From Methanosarcinales archaeon Met12 (GTDB lineage: Archaea; Halobacteriota; UBA148; JAJOKI01): a DNA stretch of 64,000 nt. Of this stretch, positions 11,173-19,257 are shown piece after piece; the first letter of the stretch is position 1; each line of letters starts with the position of its first letter. The notes beneath the pieces are model-generated. The model ran no database searches. It worked only from the letters and a program-made list of their open reading frames with translations, and had not been told where the DNA came from. Position numbers and translations under genes: made by a program. The stretch is from contig CP017966.2 in the NCBI GenBank assembly GCA_002813105.2, positions 916,745 through 980,744 of the forward strand, in the 5' to 3' direction.

Positions 11173-11835
11173 TTATTTCACGACTTGTCTCACCACAACC
11201 TCAGACCTAGCGATGATTAGACCAGAAGGGATATCCATAACCGTGATTGTGATTTTTGAGTTTCCTTTGAATCTCCAATTGTCGCTCGTGACACTTACAT
11301 CAGCAATTGATACCGTGACAGTCGATGCTGGACGAGTCACTTCCTTACTATCGTGACCATTTAGTATCAGCACTTCTCCAGCAGACCAGATTCCATCATT
11401 GAGCGCTATATTGCGGTCTTTGTATGCCTTGTATTTGCCGTCGTATTCTAAATTCTCATAGACGACGACGATATCGCCTCCCGCCCTGGTTCCTGGAGCG
11501 CCTCCCGTAATATTTTGTGCCTCCCCATATCCTGTGATAATTATTTTCGTCCAGGATATGTTGAGTGAATCTCCGCCCCTGTGTATGAACGTGATCCAAT
11601 TATCACCGAATTTTACTTCTGGTGATTGACTGTGTAGTAGTCCTCCCGTTGCATTCTCTACCACGATACTCGCCAGTGGAACCCTCTCTGGCGTTCCAAT
11701 GCCAAATGCAAGGGCTCCTATGATAGCCGCAAGCAGAACGGTCAGGGCGACCATCAGTATTACGCCGATGATGGGGGATACCGCATTTTCATCGATGCCG
11801 CGATCGGTAAACGAACCTTTTGGTAGTCTGTTCAT
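11173..11835 (-). CDS. Archaeal type IV pilin-like protein
   Basis: This is a secreted pilin-type subunit. The 220-aa product has a short charged leader ending before AVSPIIGVILMVALTVLLAAIIGALAFGIG, the archaeal pilin N-terminal domain (DUF1628-like class III signal, cleaved before the hydrophobic helix by a PibD/EppA-type peptidase). The rest is a beta-rich, Thr/Ser/Gly-containing ectodomain with no recognised enzyme motif. The nearby MinD, secretion ATPase and TadC-like genes suggest that it is exported and assembled by that machine. A second, smaller pilin lies at 19898-20338. Confidence 0.85.
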   Translation of the reverse strand: MNRLPKGSFTDRGIDENAVSPIIGVILMVALTVLLAAIIGALAFGIGTPERVPLASIVVENATGGLLHSQSPEVKFGDNWITFIHRGGDSLNISWTKIIITGYGEAQNITGGAPGTRAGGDIVVVYENLEYDGKYKAYKDRNIALNDGIWSAGEVLILNGHDSKEVTRPASTVTVSIADVSVTSDNWRFKGNSKITITVMDIPSGLIIARSEVVVRQVVK

Positions 11836-11899
11836 GTTTTCCTATGGTGTTTCTATCAAGGCTCATGCTAATAAAATTATGGTCAATCGAAAAATAACA

Positions 11900-12333
11900 T
11901 CATTCTGGCACGATTATCTCTAAAAAGTCAACCCTTTTAAAATCTGAGTCAAAGGTTGCTATCTTTTTAATTCCATAATGTTTGCACGTTGCAGCGATGA
12001 GTGCATCGTTTGGGAGTAGTCCATATTGCTGAACAATCCATCTTGCTTCTTCTTCTATAACATTGCTTATGGGCAAATTCTCTGCGATATTAATCAAAGC
12101 TTCTACTTTTTCCAATTCTTGAGCCTTTGATTTTATAACTTCTGGCTCTTTCTTAAGTTCAAAACTACTTTTTCCAGTAACGAGCTTTAAAAAGACATAG
12201 ACGACCTCACTATAAACTATGGAATTCCTAAAGACCTTCTCATCCTTACACAGTTCTAAAAACTTATTTCTTATCTCTAAATTTCCCTCTAAGATTTTTA
12301 GAAATATGTTAAATCAACAAAAGCCCCATTCAT
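11900..12333 (-). pseudogene. PIN-domain (VapC-type) toxin with a one-base frameshift near its start
   Basis: The coding frame runs without a stop from just after the antitoxin stop codon to 11900 and reads NIFLKILEGNLEIRNKFLEL, then IVYSEVVYVFLK, GLLPNDALIAATCKHYG and IATFDSDFKRVDFLEI. This is a clear PIN RNase with its acidic residues. The expected start ATG (12331-12333, overlapping the antitoxin end) reads MNGAFVD in another frame, so one base is missing between FVD and NIFLK. A remnant copy at 19258-19320 keeps the intact join FVDSNVFLK, which supports a deletion here. Either the toxin is dead or it is made by frameshifting or by reinitiation at an internal codon. Confidence 0.75.
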
Positions 12334-12511
12334 CCTCTAACTCCTTGAGTGTTTTGAGCGTATCTTTGCCCTTCAGCAGTCCAAAGGAAGTGTCTACAAT
12401 ATTACTTAAGCTATCTATCTCTACCCGCAATCTCTCCCCCTCTCTTATCTCCACCTTCTCCAGAGGCTTGAACACTCCCTTCTCATAGACGACCTCTATT
12501 GTTTTTGTCAT
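12314..12511 (-). CDS. AF2212-like (DUF104) antitoxin
   Basis: This 65-aa protein begins MTKTIEVVYEKGVFKPLEKV and continues EIREGERLRVEI, the hallmark of the AF2212-like antitoxin family that pairs with PIN-domain RNases. The start is the ATG at 12509-12511. GGAGGG lies 11 nt upstream on the minus strand. Its 3' end overlaps the proposed start of the adjacent PIN gene, the usual operon arrangement. The C-terminal segment (FGLLKGKDTLKTLKELEDEWG) is the probable toxin-binding tail. Confidence 0.8.
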   Translation of the reverse strand: MTKTIEVVYEKGVFKPLEKVEIREGERLRVEIDSLSNIVDTSFGLLKGKDTLKTLKELEDEWGFC

Positions 12512-12548
12512 CTTGCGACATTCCCTCCTGTTATTTATCCTATTATAG

Positions 12549-12614
12549 AGCCATTCATATAAAAAGATGACACTGCCAACTGAAAAATAAAGAAAATAAA
12601 TTAAAAAATAAAAA
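12549..12614. repeat. 66-nt exact direct repeat, copy 1
   Basis: An AT-rich segment starting AGCCATTCATATAAAAAGAT is identical, base for base, to 19791-19856. In both places it lies upstream of an antitoxin-toxin gene pair on the minus strand and is joined to a GC-rich hairpin terminator. Such long exact identity between intergenic regions implies recent duplication or recombination. Confidence 0.9.
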
Positions 12615-12638
12615 GGGGGAGCGGTTCGCACCACTCCC
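12609..12638 (-). terminator. Hairpin plus T-run terminator (orphan copy)
   Basis: Read on the minus strand, GGGAG-t-GGT-gcga-ACC-g-CTCCC forms a strong hairpin (12617-12638) followed by a T-rich tract. The same module follows the pilin gene at 19856-19880. No intact gene lies immediately upstream of this copy on the minus strand, so it looks like a displaced duplicate. The remaining sequence to 12742 shows only a likely TATA element (GATTAATAAAAC) for the next gene. Confidence 0.6.
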
Positions 12639-12742
12639 TGCAATATAAGAAAGTCATAAAGGAAGTTATCGTGGTGACCCGACGAGGCAGAATCGCACAA
12701 AGATTAATAAAACACTAACACATACAATTCGCTGGTGAAAAA

Positions 12743-12943
12743 ATGCAGACAGAAGTCGAAACCCAAATATATGAAAAACTGGGCAGGATCGAGGGCGAAA
12801 TCGAAGACCTTAGGACTCTCCTTCTTCAGGGACAGCAGATTCCCAAGCGGGTTGTTTCACTGGGCGGTTTGTTTAAAGGGGTAGGGGTAACCGAAGAAGA
12901 TATAAAAGAGGCGAAGAGTTCATTATTTAAAGTTGGTATTTAG
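12743..12943 (+). CDS. Small antitoxin-like protein paired with a PIN toxin
   Basis: This 66-aa protein has an N-terminal helical half (VETQIYEKLGRIEGEIEDLRTLLLQ) and a C-terminal tail (LGGLFKGVGVTEEDIKEAKSSLFKVG) typical of VapB-type antitoxins, whose tails carry a 'GxFKGxxVTEEDIxEAKxSLF' pattern. The PIN-toxin ATG begins 1 nt after its stop. Because that toxin is degraded, this antitoxin may now be an orphan. Confidence 0.7.
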   Translation: MQTEVETQIYEKLGRIEGEIEDLRTLLLQGQQIPKRVVSLGGLFKGVGVTEEDIKEAKSSLFKVGI

Positions 12944-12944
12944 C

Positions 12945-13230
12945 ATGTTCGTCGTGGATACGCATGCACTGCTATGGCATCTAACTGAAGATACCAAACT
13001 GGGCAGAAAAGCAAAAGAAGTGCTCGATAAAGCAGATAGAGGGGAGACAACTGCTGTCATCCCGGCAATTATATTGGCAGAGGCTTTATTTATTTTAGAA
13101 AAGAAAAGAGCCGATTTGAAGTTCAAAGATGGTTTAAGGAAAATTGAAAGGAGCCTGAACTATGTAGTTTAAAGTTTTGACAAAGGATAGTAAGATTATC
13201 GAATTTGGCGATGTTGAGGTTTTGTGGTAA
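12945..13230 (+). pseudogene. VapC/PIN toxin with internal deletion
   Basis: The reading frame from the ATG at 12945 gives a normal PIN beginning (MFVVDTHALLWHLTEDTKLGRKAKEVLDKA; VIPAIILAEALFILEKKRADL) but stops after 75 aa, against about 130 in intact members. Immediately downstream another frame reads AKVLTKDSKIIEFGDVEVLW then a stop (13166-13230), the typical PIN C-terminus. The middle of the protein, including the third acidic motif region, is therefore deleted with a frame change. It is almost certainly inactive. Confidence 0.75.
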
Positions 13231-13264
13231 AAACCAAAAAGAAAAAATAAAAAAGAGGTTAGAC

Positions 13265-14053
13265 ATGGCGGCTAAAGTATATGCCATTGCATCGGGCAAG
13301 GGTGGCACAGGAAAGACGACGATTACGGTCAACCTTGGCACTGCCCTTGCGATGTGCCCTGATTACAGCGAAAAAAAAGTTGTTATAATAGATGCAGATA
13401 TCGGCATGGCTAATCTGGGATTTATTCTTGGGCTGGAAAAGAGCCCGACGACATTGCACGAAGTGTTGGCTGGCAAGGCTGATGTCGAAGATGCAATGTA
13501 CAAGGGAATAGGCGGGGTCACGGTCATCCCCAGTGGCATTTCTTTACAGGGCTTCCAGAATTCCAAGCCCGAAAAACTCAAGGAGGTGATAGATACACTT
13601 CGTGAAACAGCTGACATCATATTGATCGATACGCCCTCTGGAATCAGCAAAGAGAGCATGGTGCCCTTGACAATCGCTGCTGAAATTTTATTAGTAGTAA
13701 ATCCGGAACTCACGTCTATAGTGGATGCCTTAAAAACCAAAGTACTGGCAGAGGGGTTTGGCGTCGAAGTGGGCGGAGTCATCATTAACCGGGCGGATGA
13801 GGGCAGGAACGAATTATCAAGTAAAAAGGTGGGAGAACTGTTGGGGACACGGGTCCTCCAAGTGATTCCGGAGGATATGAAGATTAAAAAAGCCGCGTTG
13901 TTCAGGACTCCAGTAGTAGTTGCAACTCCAAATTCACCGGCTGCCAAAGGCTTCAAGAGACTGGCCATAACTTTACTTGAAGAGAATTATGGTAAACTTG
14001 AAAAGAAGGGTTTTGTCGAGAGATTGAAGGACTTATTTAGATTTAAGTCGTGA
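13265..14053 (+). CDS. minD: MinD/ParA-family ATPase
   Basis: This 262-aa protein has the deviant Walker A GKGGTGKTT, the switch I/II motifs DADIGMANLG and DTPSGIS, and the C-terminal family region ending VERLKDLFRFK, which may act as a membrane-contacting helix. The start is ATG at 13265 with AGAGGT upstream. A longer in-frame TTG start at 13205 would run into the decayed PIN gene and is rejected. MinD-like ATPases position cell-surface machines, and its place just before a pilus/Tad secretion ATPase suggests a role in placing or tethering that apparatus rather than division. Confidence 0.9.
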   Translation: MAAKVYAIASGKGGTGKTTITVNLGTALAMCPDYSEKKVVIIDADIGMANLGFILGLEKSPTTLHEVLAGKADVEDAMYKGIGGVTVIPSGISLQGFQNSKPEKLKEVIDTLRETADIILIDTPSGISKESMVPLTIAAEILLVVNPELTSIVDALKTKVLAEGFGVEVGGVIINRADEGRNELSSKKVGELLGTRVLQVIPEDMKIKKAALFRTPVVVATPNSPAAKGFKRLAITLLEENYGKLEKKGFVERLKDLFRFKS

Positions 14054-14110
14054 TGTTTTCACGCATAAATATTATTTTGTGTTCTCTGAGCCAGTAGCTA
14101 TATGTATAAT

Positions 14111-14399
14111 ATGTTCCCCATATCTTCTCAGGTGGTAAAATAGTATCTACTAGAATTGAGGAATACAAAAGATACCACGACGGAGAGATATGTACAAGAG
14201 CAAGATTATACTGGCGTGAGGACGGAAAGCAGAGGCGTAAAACACTCATATCGTTCCCCAAGCCAAAATCGAATTTGACAGACGCCGAGCTCAGGGAAAT
14301 AGAAAATGCGCTGCGCATTTCGAAGATGTCGAAATCCCAAAGGGATTACGACTCCGTCAGATGTTCCATCTGGCGGCGACAAAACATAGCACCAACTAA
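14111..14399 (+). pseudogene. Degraded small ORF with two apparent frameshifts
   Basis: Three short frames join into a plausible coding sequence: MFPISSQVVK from the ATG at 14111, then IVSTRIEEYKRYHDGEICTR and following residues (RLYWREDGKQRRKTLISFPKPKSNLTDAELREIENALRI), then FEDVEIPKGLRLRQMFHLAA up to a stop at 14397-14399. The second frame is continuous with the downstream secretion ATPase frame but has no ATG, GTG or TTG before 14275. I read this as a broken gene of about 95 codons rather than an N-terminal extension of the ATPase. Its family was not recognised; the Lys/Arg content suggests nucleic acid binding. Confidence 0.35.
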
Positions 14400-14409
14400 G
14401 AAGCGGATT

Positions 14410-16158
14410 ATGCCAAAAAAAGCAGCAGAGATATCAAAAGAAACACTGGACGAATTGGTCTCTCCCAAACCAGTCGATAAAAACCAGTTAAAAGCGAGAA
14501 TCGTCCGTCCAAAAATTTCTAAACAGGTCGAGATAGCCGAGGAGACCGAGGCAGTATGGCAGAGAACGGCAAGAGATGTCACGGTTAAGCCAACATGGTT
14601 CGAGCGCATGTTTGGGGGGGCAGAGGAAGTGGATAGATATGATCTGCAAAAGCACGGGCCATTGGTCGACCTCAGCGTGCCACCAGGTATGGAGATACTT
14701 GAGACCTGCTCAGTTAATGAGCCATATGCATATACCAGAGTTATGTATGAACCGGCCACGCACGAACATCACTACCATGTTCTTGAGCCAAAGTTGAGCG
14801 AAGGTGAACAAAAGCTCCTTAGTGAGATTCAAGATCGATTGATTGAGACATTAGACATGAACTTGAAGGACGTTGATAGACAAGGTGCATTGCAGTTTAT
14901 GACTAATCGCATCAACGAATTTTTACGAAGTCATCACATTGATATCACCCCTGCCTCAAAGGAGAGGGTCATGTATTATACGACACGCAATTTTTTGGGG
15001 TATGAAAAGATTGACCCGATAATGCGTGATCCCAATATAGAGGATATTTCTTGCGATGGTCCCAATATCCCCATCTTCATATATCATAAAAAGTTTGGGT
15101 CAGTTAGGTCCAACGTTACCTTTGAGGATGTGAATAAATTATACTCATTTATCATTAAACTCGCTCAGATCTGTGGACGGCATATATCCATCGCAAACCC
15201 ATTACTTGATGGTTCGTTACCAGACGGTTCAAGGGTTCAGTTGACATTGGGTAAGGAGGTCACCACGCGTGGCAGTACATTCACTATCAGGAAGTTCAGA
15301 GAAAGTCCATTTACTCCACCCGAGCTCATCGAATCCAACACGTTCTCAGTAGAGGCAATTGCATATCTTTGGTTAGCTGTAGAGAATGCTAAAAGCATTA
15401 TCTTTGTCGGCGGCACAGCCTCTGGAAAGACGACGACTCTCAACGCCATCTCACTGTTCATTCCACCAGAAGCGAAGATCGTCTCAATTGAGGATACTCG
15501 CGAGCTGAATCTACCGCACCAAAACTGGATTCCAGGGGTCGTACGTGAGACATTTAGTAAAGAGGGAAACATCGATATGTATGACTTGCTTCGTTCCGCA
15601 CTCAGGCAACGTCCTGAATTTCTGATCGTGGGCGAGATTAGAGGTGAAGAGGCTTATGTGATGTTTCAGGCGATGGCTACTGGGCACACGACGTTCTCGA
15701 CCATGCATGCAGATTCAGTAATTTCGGTTGTTCATCGGTTAGAGAACCCGCCAATCAGCATTCCACGAATATTGCTTAAATCACTGGACATCGTCTGCAT
15801 AAACGTCCAGACATATGTCAATAAGCAACGAGTTCGACGGATGAAGGCAGTTGTAGAGGTCGTAGGTATGGATCCACATACAAACGAGCTACTGACCAAT
15901 GAAGTTTTCCGCTGGAACTTCTCTGATGACAAATTCAAATATTCCGGTTCATCATATGTTTTGAAGAGGATAATGGAAGAGCGTGCCTGGAATGATAAAG
16001 AAATGGGAGACGAACTCAAGAGACGGCAAGATATATTGAAATGGATGGTATCAAAGGGGATTAAATATTACGAAGATGTTGCAAAAATCGTGGTCATGTA
16101 CTATCAGGAACCGGAAGAGTTGATGAAAATAGTTAGGCAGGAGTTGTATGGCAGTTAG
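14410..16158 (+). CDS. Type II/IV secretion (TadA/PilB/FlaI-like) ATPase
   Basis: This hexameric ATPase powers assembly of type IV pilus-like fibres. The 582-aa product has an N-terminal domain of about 280 residues and a C-terminal motor with Walker A GGTASGKTT, Asp-box SIEDTRELNLPHQNW, Walker B FLIVGEIRGEEA and the His-box ATGHTTFSTMHADS. The start is ATG at 14410; a TTG in frame at 14275 would add sequence that looks like a separate broken gene. It overlaps the downstream TadC-like gene by 11 nt. Together with two pilins and two membrane platform proteins it forms an archaeal pilus operon. Confidence 0.92.
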   Translation: MPKKAAEISKETLDELVSPKPVDKNQLKARIVRPKISKQVEIAEETEAVWQRTARDVTVKPTWFERMFGGAEEVDRYDLQKHGPLVDLSVPPGMEILETCSVNEPYAYTRVMYEPATHEHHYHVLEPKLSEGEQKLLSEIQDRLIETLDMNLKDVDRQGALQFMTNRINEFLRSHHIDITPASKERVMYYTTRNFLGYEKIDPIMRDPNIEDISCDGPNIPIFIYHKKFGSVRSNVTFEDVNKLYSFIIKLAQICGRHISIANPLLDGSLPDGSRVQLTLGKEVTTRGSTFTIRKFRESPFTPPELIESNTFSVEAIAYLWLAVENAKSIIFVGGTASGKTTTLNAISLFIPPEAKIVSIEDTRELNLPHQNWIPGVVRETFSKEGNIDMYDLLRSALRQRPEFLIVGEIRGEEAYVMFQAMATGHTTFSTMHADSVISVVHRLENPPISIPRILLKSLDIVCINVQTYVNKQRVRRMKAVVEVVGMDPHTNELLTNEVFRWNFSDDKFKYSGSSYVLKRIMEERAWNDKEMGDELKRRQDILKWMVSKGIKYYEDVAKIVVMYYQEPEELMKIVRQELYGS

Positions 16159-17008
16159 TGCGTTTCAGAGGCTCGCATACAATATTTTTGGAGACCGCTT
16201 CAGGTCAAAAGCGAGGAAATATTATGATCTTCGGCAAGATCTCCAAGGAGCACGGATGGATGTTACGTTTGAAATGTACCTTTCCACTGCCACGCTCTAT
16301 GCGACGATAATTGGGTTCGTCAGCATCGTCATTGCTCTTATGGTCGTACATGTGTTTTGGGTCTTTGATATTATAACCGTAGCTCTTTCCATGCTCACTG
16401 GTTTCGGACTCGGTGTTTTGACATATCTCGGGTTTCTGGTCTTGCCTGTCATGCGAATGGCCCAGCGAAAACGGGACATCGACGCCACATTGCCGCATGC
16501 CATCAACTACATAGCTGCGATGGCAGGGGCAGGTGTGACGCCACTAAAGATATTCCATTCATTGGCTAAATCTGAGGTATATGGCGAACTGGCGAAAGAA
16601 GCGCGATACGTAATCAGGGACGTTGATTTGTTTGGACGTGACCTAAATACAGCCATAAAAAACGTAGCTGCGACAACCCCATCCCAGAAATTACAGGAGT
16701 TCTTACAAGGCGTCATCACGACAAGCACGGCGGGTGGCGAACTCGAGCCATATTTCAAGCTCAAAGCTGGTGCATATATGACTGAAAAACGAATGGTCCA
16801 GAAGGAGTTCATCGAGAAATTGGGGATTATCGCCGAGACGTATGTGACGGCATTCGTCGCTGGACCATTATTTCTCATCGTAATATTATCAATCATGTCG
16901 ATGATGGGTGCTGAAATTGTGTTGTTGTATCTGGTCATCTATGTTATGATACCTATGGGGAGTGGGATAATCTTGCTCATGGTAGATATGGCCACTCCAA
17001 GGGCGTGA
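16148..17008 (+). CDS. TadC/FlaJ-like pilus platform protein 1
   Basis: This polytopic inner platform protein of the T2SS-F family has 286 aa, with helices near residues 50-80 and 80-105 and a C-terminal pair near 235-280. The cytosolic part contains the T2SSF signature region (HAINYIAAMAGAGVTPLKIFHSLAKSEVYGELAKEARYVIRDVDLFG). It starts inside the ATPase gene, suggesting coupled synthesis, and is followed 4 nt later by a second member. Archaeal Tad-like systems typically have two such half-platforms, which together supply the full FlaJ equivalent. Confidence 0.88.
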   Translation: MAVSAFQRLAYNIFGDRFRSKARKYYDLRQDLQGARMDVTFEMYLSTATLYATIIGFVSIVIALMVVHVFWVFDIITVALSMLTGFGLGVLTYLGFLVLPVMRMAQRKRDIDATLPHAINYIAAMAGAGVTPLKIFHSLAKSEVYGELAKEARYVIRDVDLFGRDLNTAIKNVAATTPSQKLQEFLQGVITTSTAGGELEPYFKLKAGAYMTEKRMVQKEFIEKLGIIAETYVTAFVAGPLFLIVILSIMSMMGAEIVLLYLVIYVMIPMGSGIILLMVDMATPRA

Positions 17009-17012
17009 TTAA

Positions 17013-17927
17013 ATGAAAGACGAAGTGTTAACGAGGCCGAAGCCAAGATGGTGGGCGAAGCTCATGTGGTTCATAGAACAGGCTATCGAAGCGCCAGAAG
17101 ACATGCTACTCAGAAATCCGGCTTTTGCAATGATATTTAGCATACCTGCCGCACTTATCTTCTTGATATTTGGCATGCGGATTGTTTGGGGCACTCCCAT
17201 GGTTGACGATGTCATCATATTTACGGTGTTGATTGCGATTGTCCCTCCCGGAGTCTTTCAATATAGTAGGTACAAGGATATCACTAAGATTGAAGAGCGC
17301 TTTCCGGACTTTATGCTGGAAATGGCTGACCTCAATCGAGCGGGGATGACGCTTCCGCATGCCTTGAGCGTTGTGGCAAAGGGCGAATATGATGCAATGG
17401 CACCGGAAATCAAGAGGATGGATGCAATGGTATCATGGGGCATCCCGTTTGAGCAAGTGTTGCAAAACTTTGCCCGACGGAAAAAAACTCTGATGATTCA
17501 GCGGTCTGTCTCGCTGATCAATCAAGCAGAGCGTGCCGGGGCCAACATTCCTGATATATTAGAGTCAACGGCAAAAGATGCCCGAGGGTCAAAGGTTATT
17601 GAGGATGAACGACGAGGGAGTATGTTCCTGTATGTTGTGATAAGTTATATGGCGTTCTTCGTATTTCTTTTAATCGTTTGGATTCTATCGACGGTCTTTA
17701 TGCCTGTTATGGCCGAGGCTGGTGCCCTTGCGGGCCCAGGGGTGGGTTTTTTGGCTGAATTTGACCCAGCTGTATATACACGGTTATTCTTCCATGCCGC
17801 AATAATCCAAGCATTCACATCCGGATTGATTGCAGGAAAGATAGGAGGTGGGAACATCACCGCCGGACTAAAACACTCTGTAATCCTCATGGTCTTTGCA
17901 TATACAGTGTTTGCTTTTATCAGGTAG
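17013..17927 (+). CDS. TadC/FlaJ-like pilus platform protein 2
   Basis: This is the second T2SS-F platform protein, 304 aa. It shows helices around residues 35-80, the cytosolic T2SSF domain (FPDFMLEMADLNRAGMTLPHALSVVAKGEYDAMAPEIKRM; AERAGANIPDILESTAKDA) and a C-terminal helix bundle from about 205. It lies 4 nt after the first platform gene. Sequence similarity between the two is only at the level of the fold, so they are probably the long-separated halves of a heterodimeric platform. Confidence 0.88.
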   Translation: MKDEVLTRPKPRWWAKLMWFIEQAIEAPEDMLLRNPAFAMIFSIPAALIFLIFGMRIVWGTPMVDDVIIFTVLIAIVPPGVFQYSRYKDITKIEERFPDFMLEMADLNRAGMTLPHALSVVAKGEYDAMAPEIKRMDAMVSWGIPFEQVLQNFARRKKTLMIQRSVSLINQAERAGANIPDILESTAKDARGSKVIEDERRGSMFLYVVISYMAFFVFLLIVWILSTVFMPVMAEAGALAGPGVGFLAEFDPAVYTRLFFHAAIIQAFTSGLIAGKIGGGNITAGLKHSVILMVFAYTVFAFIR

Positions 17928-17966
17928 TGGTGAGAATTTCCCGATAACATCTGAACACGATAAATC

Positions 17967-18218
17967 TCATTGTTTTGTAAATCGTGATGACCGAAAAGAG
18001 ATGTATATGACAAAACAATAAAGGGCCGTAGACCATATCACCATCGATTTTAGCAAAATATTGGGGTCAAGATAGATTGGCATGGGGACAAATCCGAGAA
18101 GCACTGCCCCACTATACATAACTGCCACATAGGTAAATGAGGCAAAAATGAGGGCCAGCTCCCTCCACCCAAAGTACCACTTGCTTTTTATCCCTTTTCT
18201 TACCTGCTCACTTTCCAT
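17967..18218 (-). CDS. Small two-helix membrane protein, unknown
   Basis: This 83-aa protein begins MESEQVRKGIKSKWYFGWRE and has two hydrophobic segments (ELALIFASFTYVAVMYSGAVLLGFV and ILLKSMVIWSTALYCFVIYISF). No family was recognised. It is encoded opposite to the pilus operon and before (in minus-strand order, after) the RAD55-like gene, from which it is separated by about 70 nt. It may be a membrane accessory of the pilus region, but nothing beyond position supports this. Confidence 0.55.
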   Translation of the reverse strand: MESEQVRKGIKSKWYFGWRELALIFASFTYVAVMYSGAVLLGFVPMPIYLDPNILLKSMVIWSTALYCFVIYISFRSSRFTKQ

Positions 18219-18288
18219 GAATATCGTGATTTATAACTCACTGTTAATAAAATTATTGGTCAATGTCACAACACCCGATTCGGGACGT

Positions 18289-19032
18289 CTACAAGACCCT
18301 GGTTGTAGTATCCAATTCGATGCCCGTATGCTCAATATTATATGGAAAGATTCTGGTGGGCGTTGGCATGCCACGCAGTTTACGAATAATGATCGAGCGT
18401 TCCAGTCTGTCGCCCTTCTCCCTTGTGAATAGCTCGAAAACCCCGCCTGCCACATGCTTCATGATATTTTCAGCAATCGTATCATGTATGCCCCTGGTCA
18501 TCAAAAGCAAGTGCAATCCACCAGATAGCCGTCCAATGGATGACATGACTTCGACAATATCTGTAACCATTTCCAGTTCATAGTTTCTAAGGAAGAATGA
18601 AATCGAGTCGATGACACCCCTATATTTTTTCCCATGATCTCTTTCTATCACTGATTTCAATGTGCTAAGTTGATCAACGCCAATGCTTTTTCCTATGATG
18701 TTCTGCACTGATGTCCCTTTGGTTAATGTACTGGGAAGTGCTTCTGCGAATCGCGGCAAATAGGCATCGATAAAATCGATTTTCTTTTCATACTTCTGAA
18801 CATCGAATCCCAATCTTGCCATATTATCTTTGATGCCCTCTATATGTTTCTCGGTCGAAAAGTAGAAAGCGTTTTCACCGTTCTCTAAGCCACCAAAGAC
18901 GAACTGGTCTGCGAACACCTCGGCACCGACTCCGGACTCTCCCAGCAACAATATCGTCGTTCCGGGTAGTACTCCCCCGCCTAGTACTGCGTCCAGGCTT
19001 TTTATACCGGTCGTAACCAATTTCATGTTCAC
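18289..19032 (-). CDS. RAD55/KaiC/FlaH-like protein with degenerate Walker A
   Basis: This 247-aa protein has the RecA-superfamily layout of archaeal KaiC-like or FlaH-like ATPases: TGIKSLDAVLGGGVLPGTTILL at the start, a Walker B-like GVIDSISFFLRN and a C-terminal ELFTREKGDRLERSIIIRKLRGM. The P-loop reads GESGVGAEVF, with alanine where the catalytic lysine should be, so normal ATP hydrolysis is unlikely. FlaH-type proteins regulate the archaellum motor, and this homologue beside a pilus ATPase may play a similar nucleotide-sensing or scaffold role. The start is GTG at 19032 or ATG six bases later. Confidence 0.8.
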   Translation of the reverse strand: MNMKLVTTGIKSLDAVLGGGVLPGTTILLLGESGVGAEVFADQFVFGGLENGENAFYFSTEKHIEGIKDNMARLGFDVQKYEKKIDFIDAYLPRFAEALPSTLTKGTSVQNIIGKSIGVDQLSTLKSVIERDHGKKYRGVIDSISFFLRNYELEMVTDIVEVMSSIGRLSGGLHLLLMTRGIHDTIAENIMKHVAGGVFELFTREKGDRLERSIIIRKLRGMPTPTRIFPYNIEHTGIELDTTTRVL

Positions 19033-19165
19033 TATTGAGACTCCCCTGTTAGTATCTATATACTGGCTGCCAGTATTAAACTTTCCAGATTCGCATGATT
19101 TAATCTCATTTAATCAACAGCATATCCCAAAAGTAGCATTCCATAAATACAAGGAAAATAAAAAA

Positions 19166-19251
19166 GGGGAGCAGTACCGACTAAATCAACAGATTTAGGC
19201 GGACTCGCACCGTTCCTAAGAGTCGTTCAGGGTTGATGCTACGCTCTGGCT
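19166..19251 (-). pseudogene. Remnant of a pilin 3' end with its terminator, interrupted by an inserted hairpin
   Basis: Positions 19223-19251 match the 3' end of the intact pilin gene (19882-19910) in 27 of 29 bases. The adjoining 19166-19216 matches that gene's terminator, except that a palindrome (CTAAATC-aaca-GATTTAG, with CCG/CGG flanks) is inserted in the terminator loop. The sequence between 19033 and 19165 holds only the promoter-side region of the RAD55-like gene. This looks like a decayed duplicate of the pilin plus toxin-antitoxin segment. Confidence 0.6.
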
Positions 19252-19257
19252 ATATCA

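Noticed and set aside
13205-13264. N-terminal extension of MinD from a TTG codon
   Set aside because: The extension lies in the C-terminal remnant of the VapC gene. The ATG at 13265 has a ribosome binding site and matches the family start.
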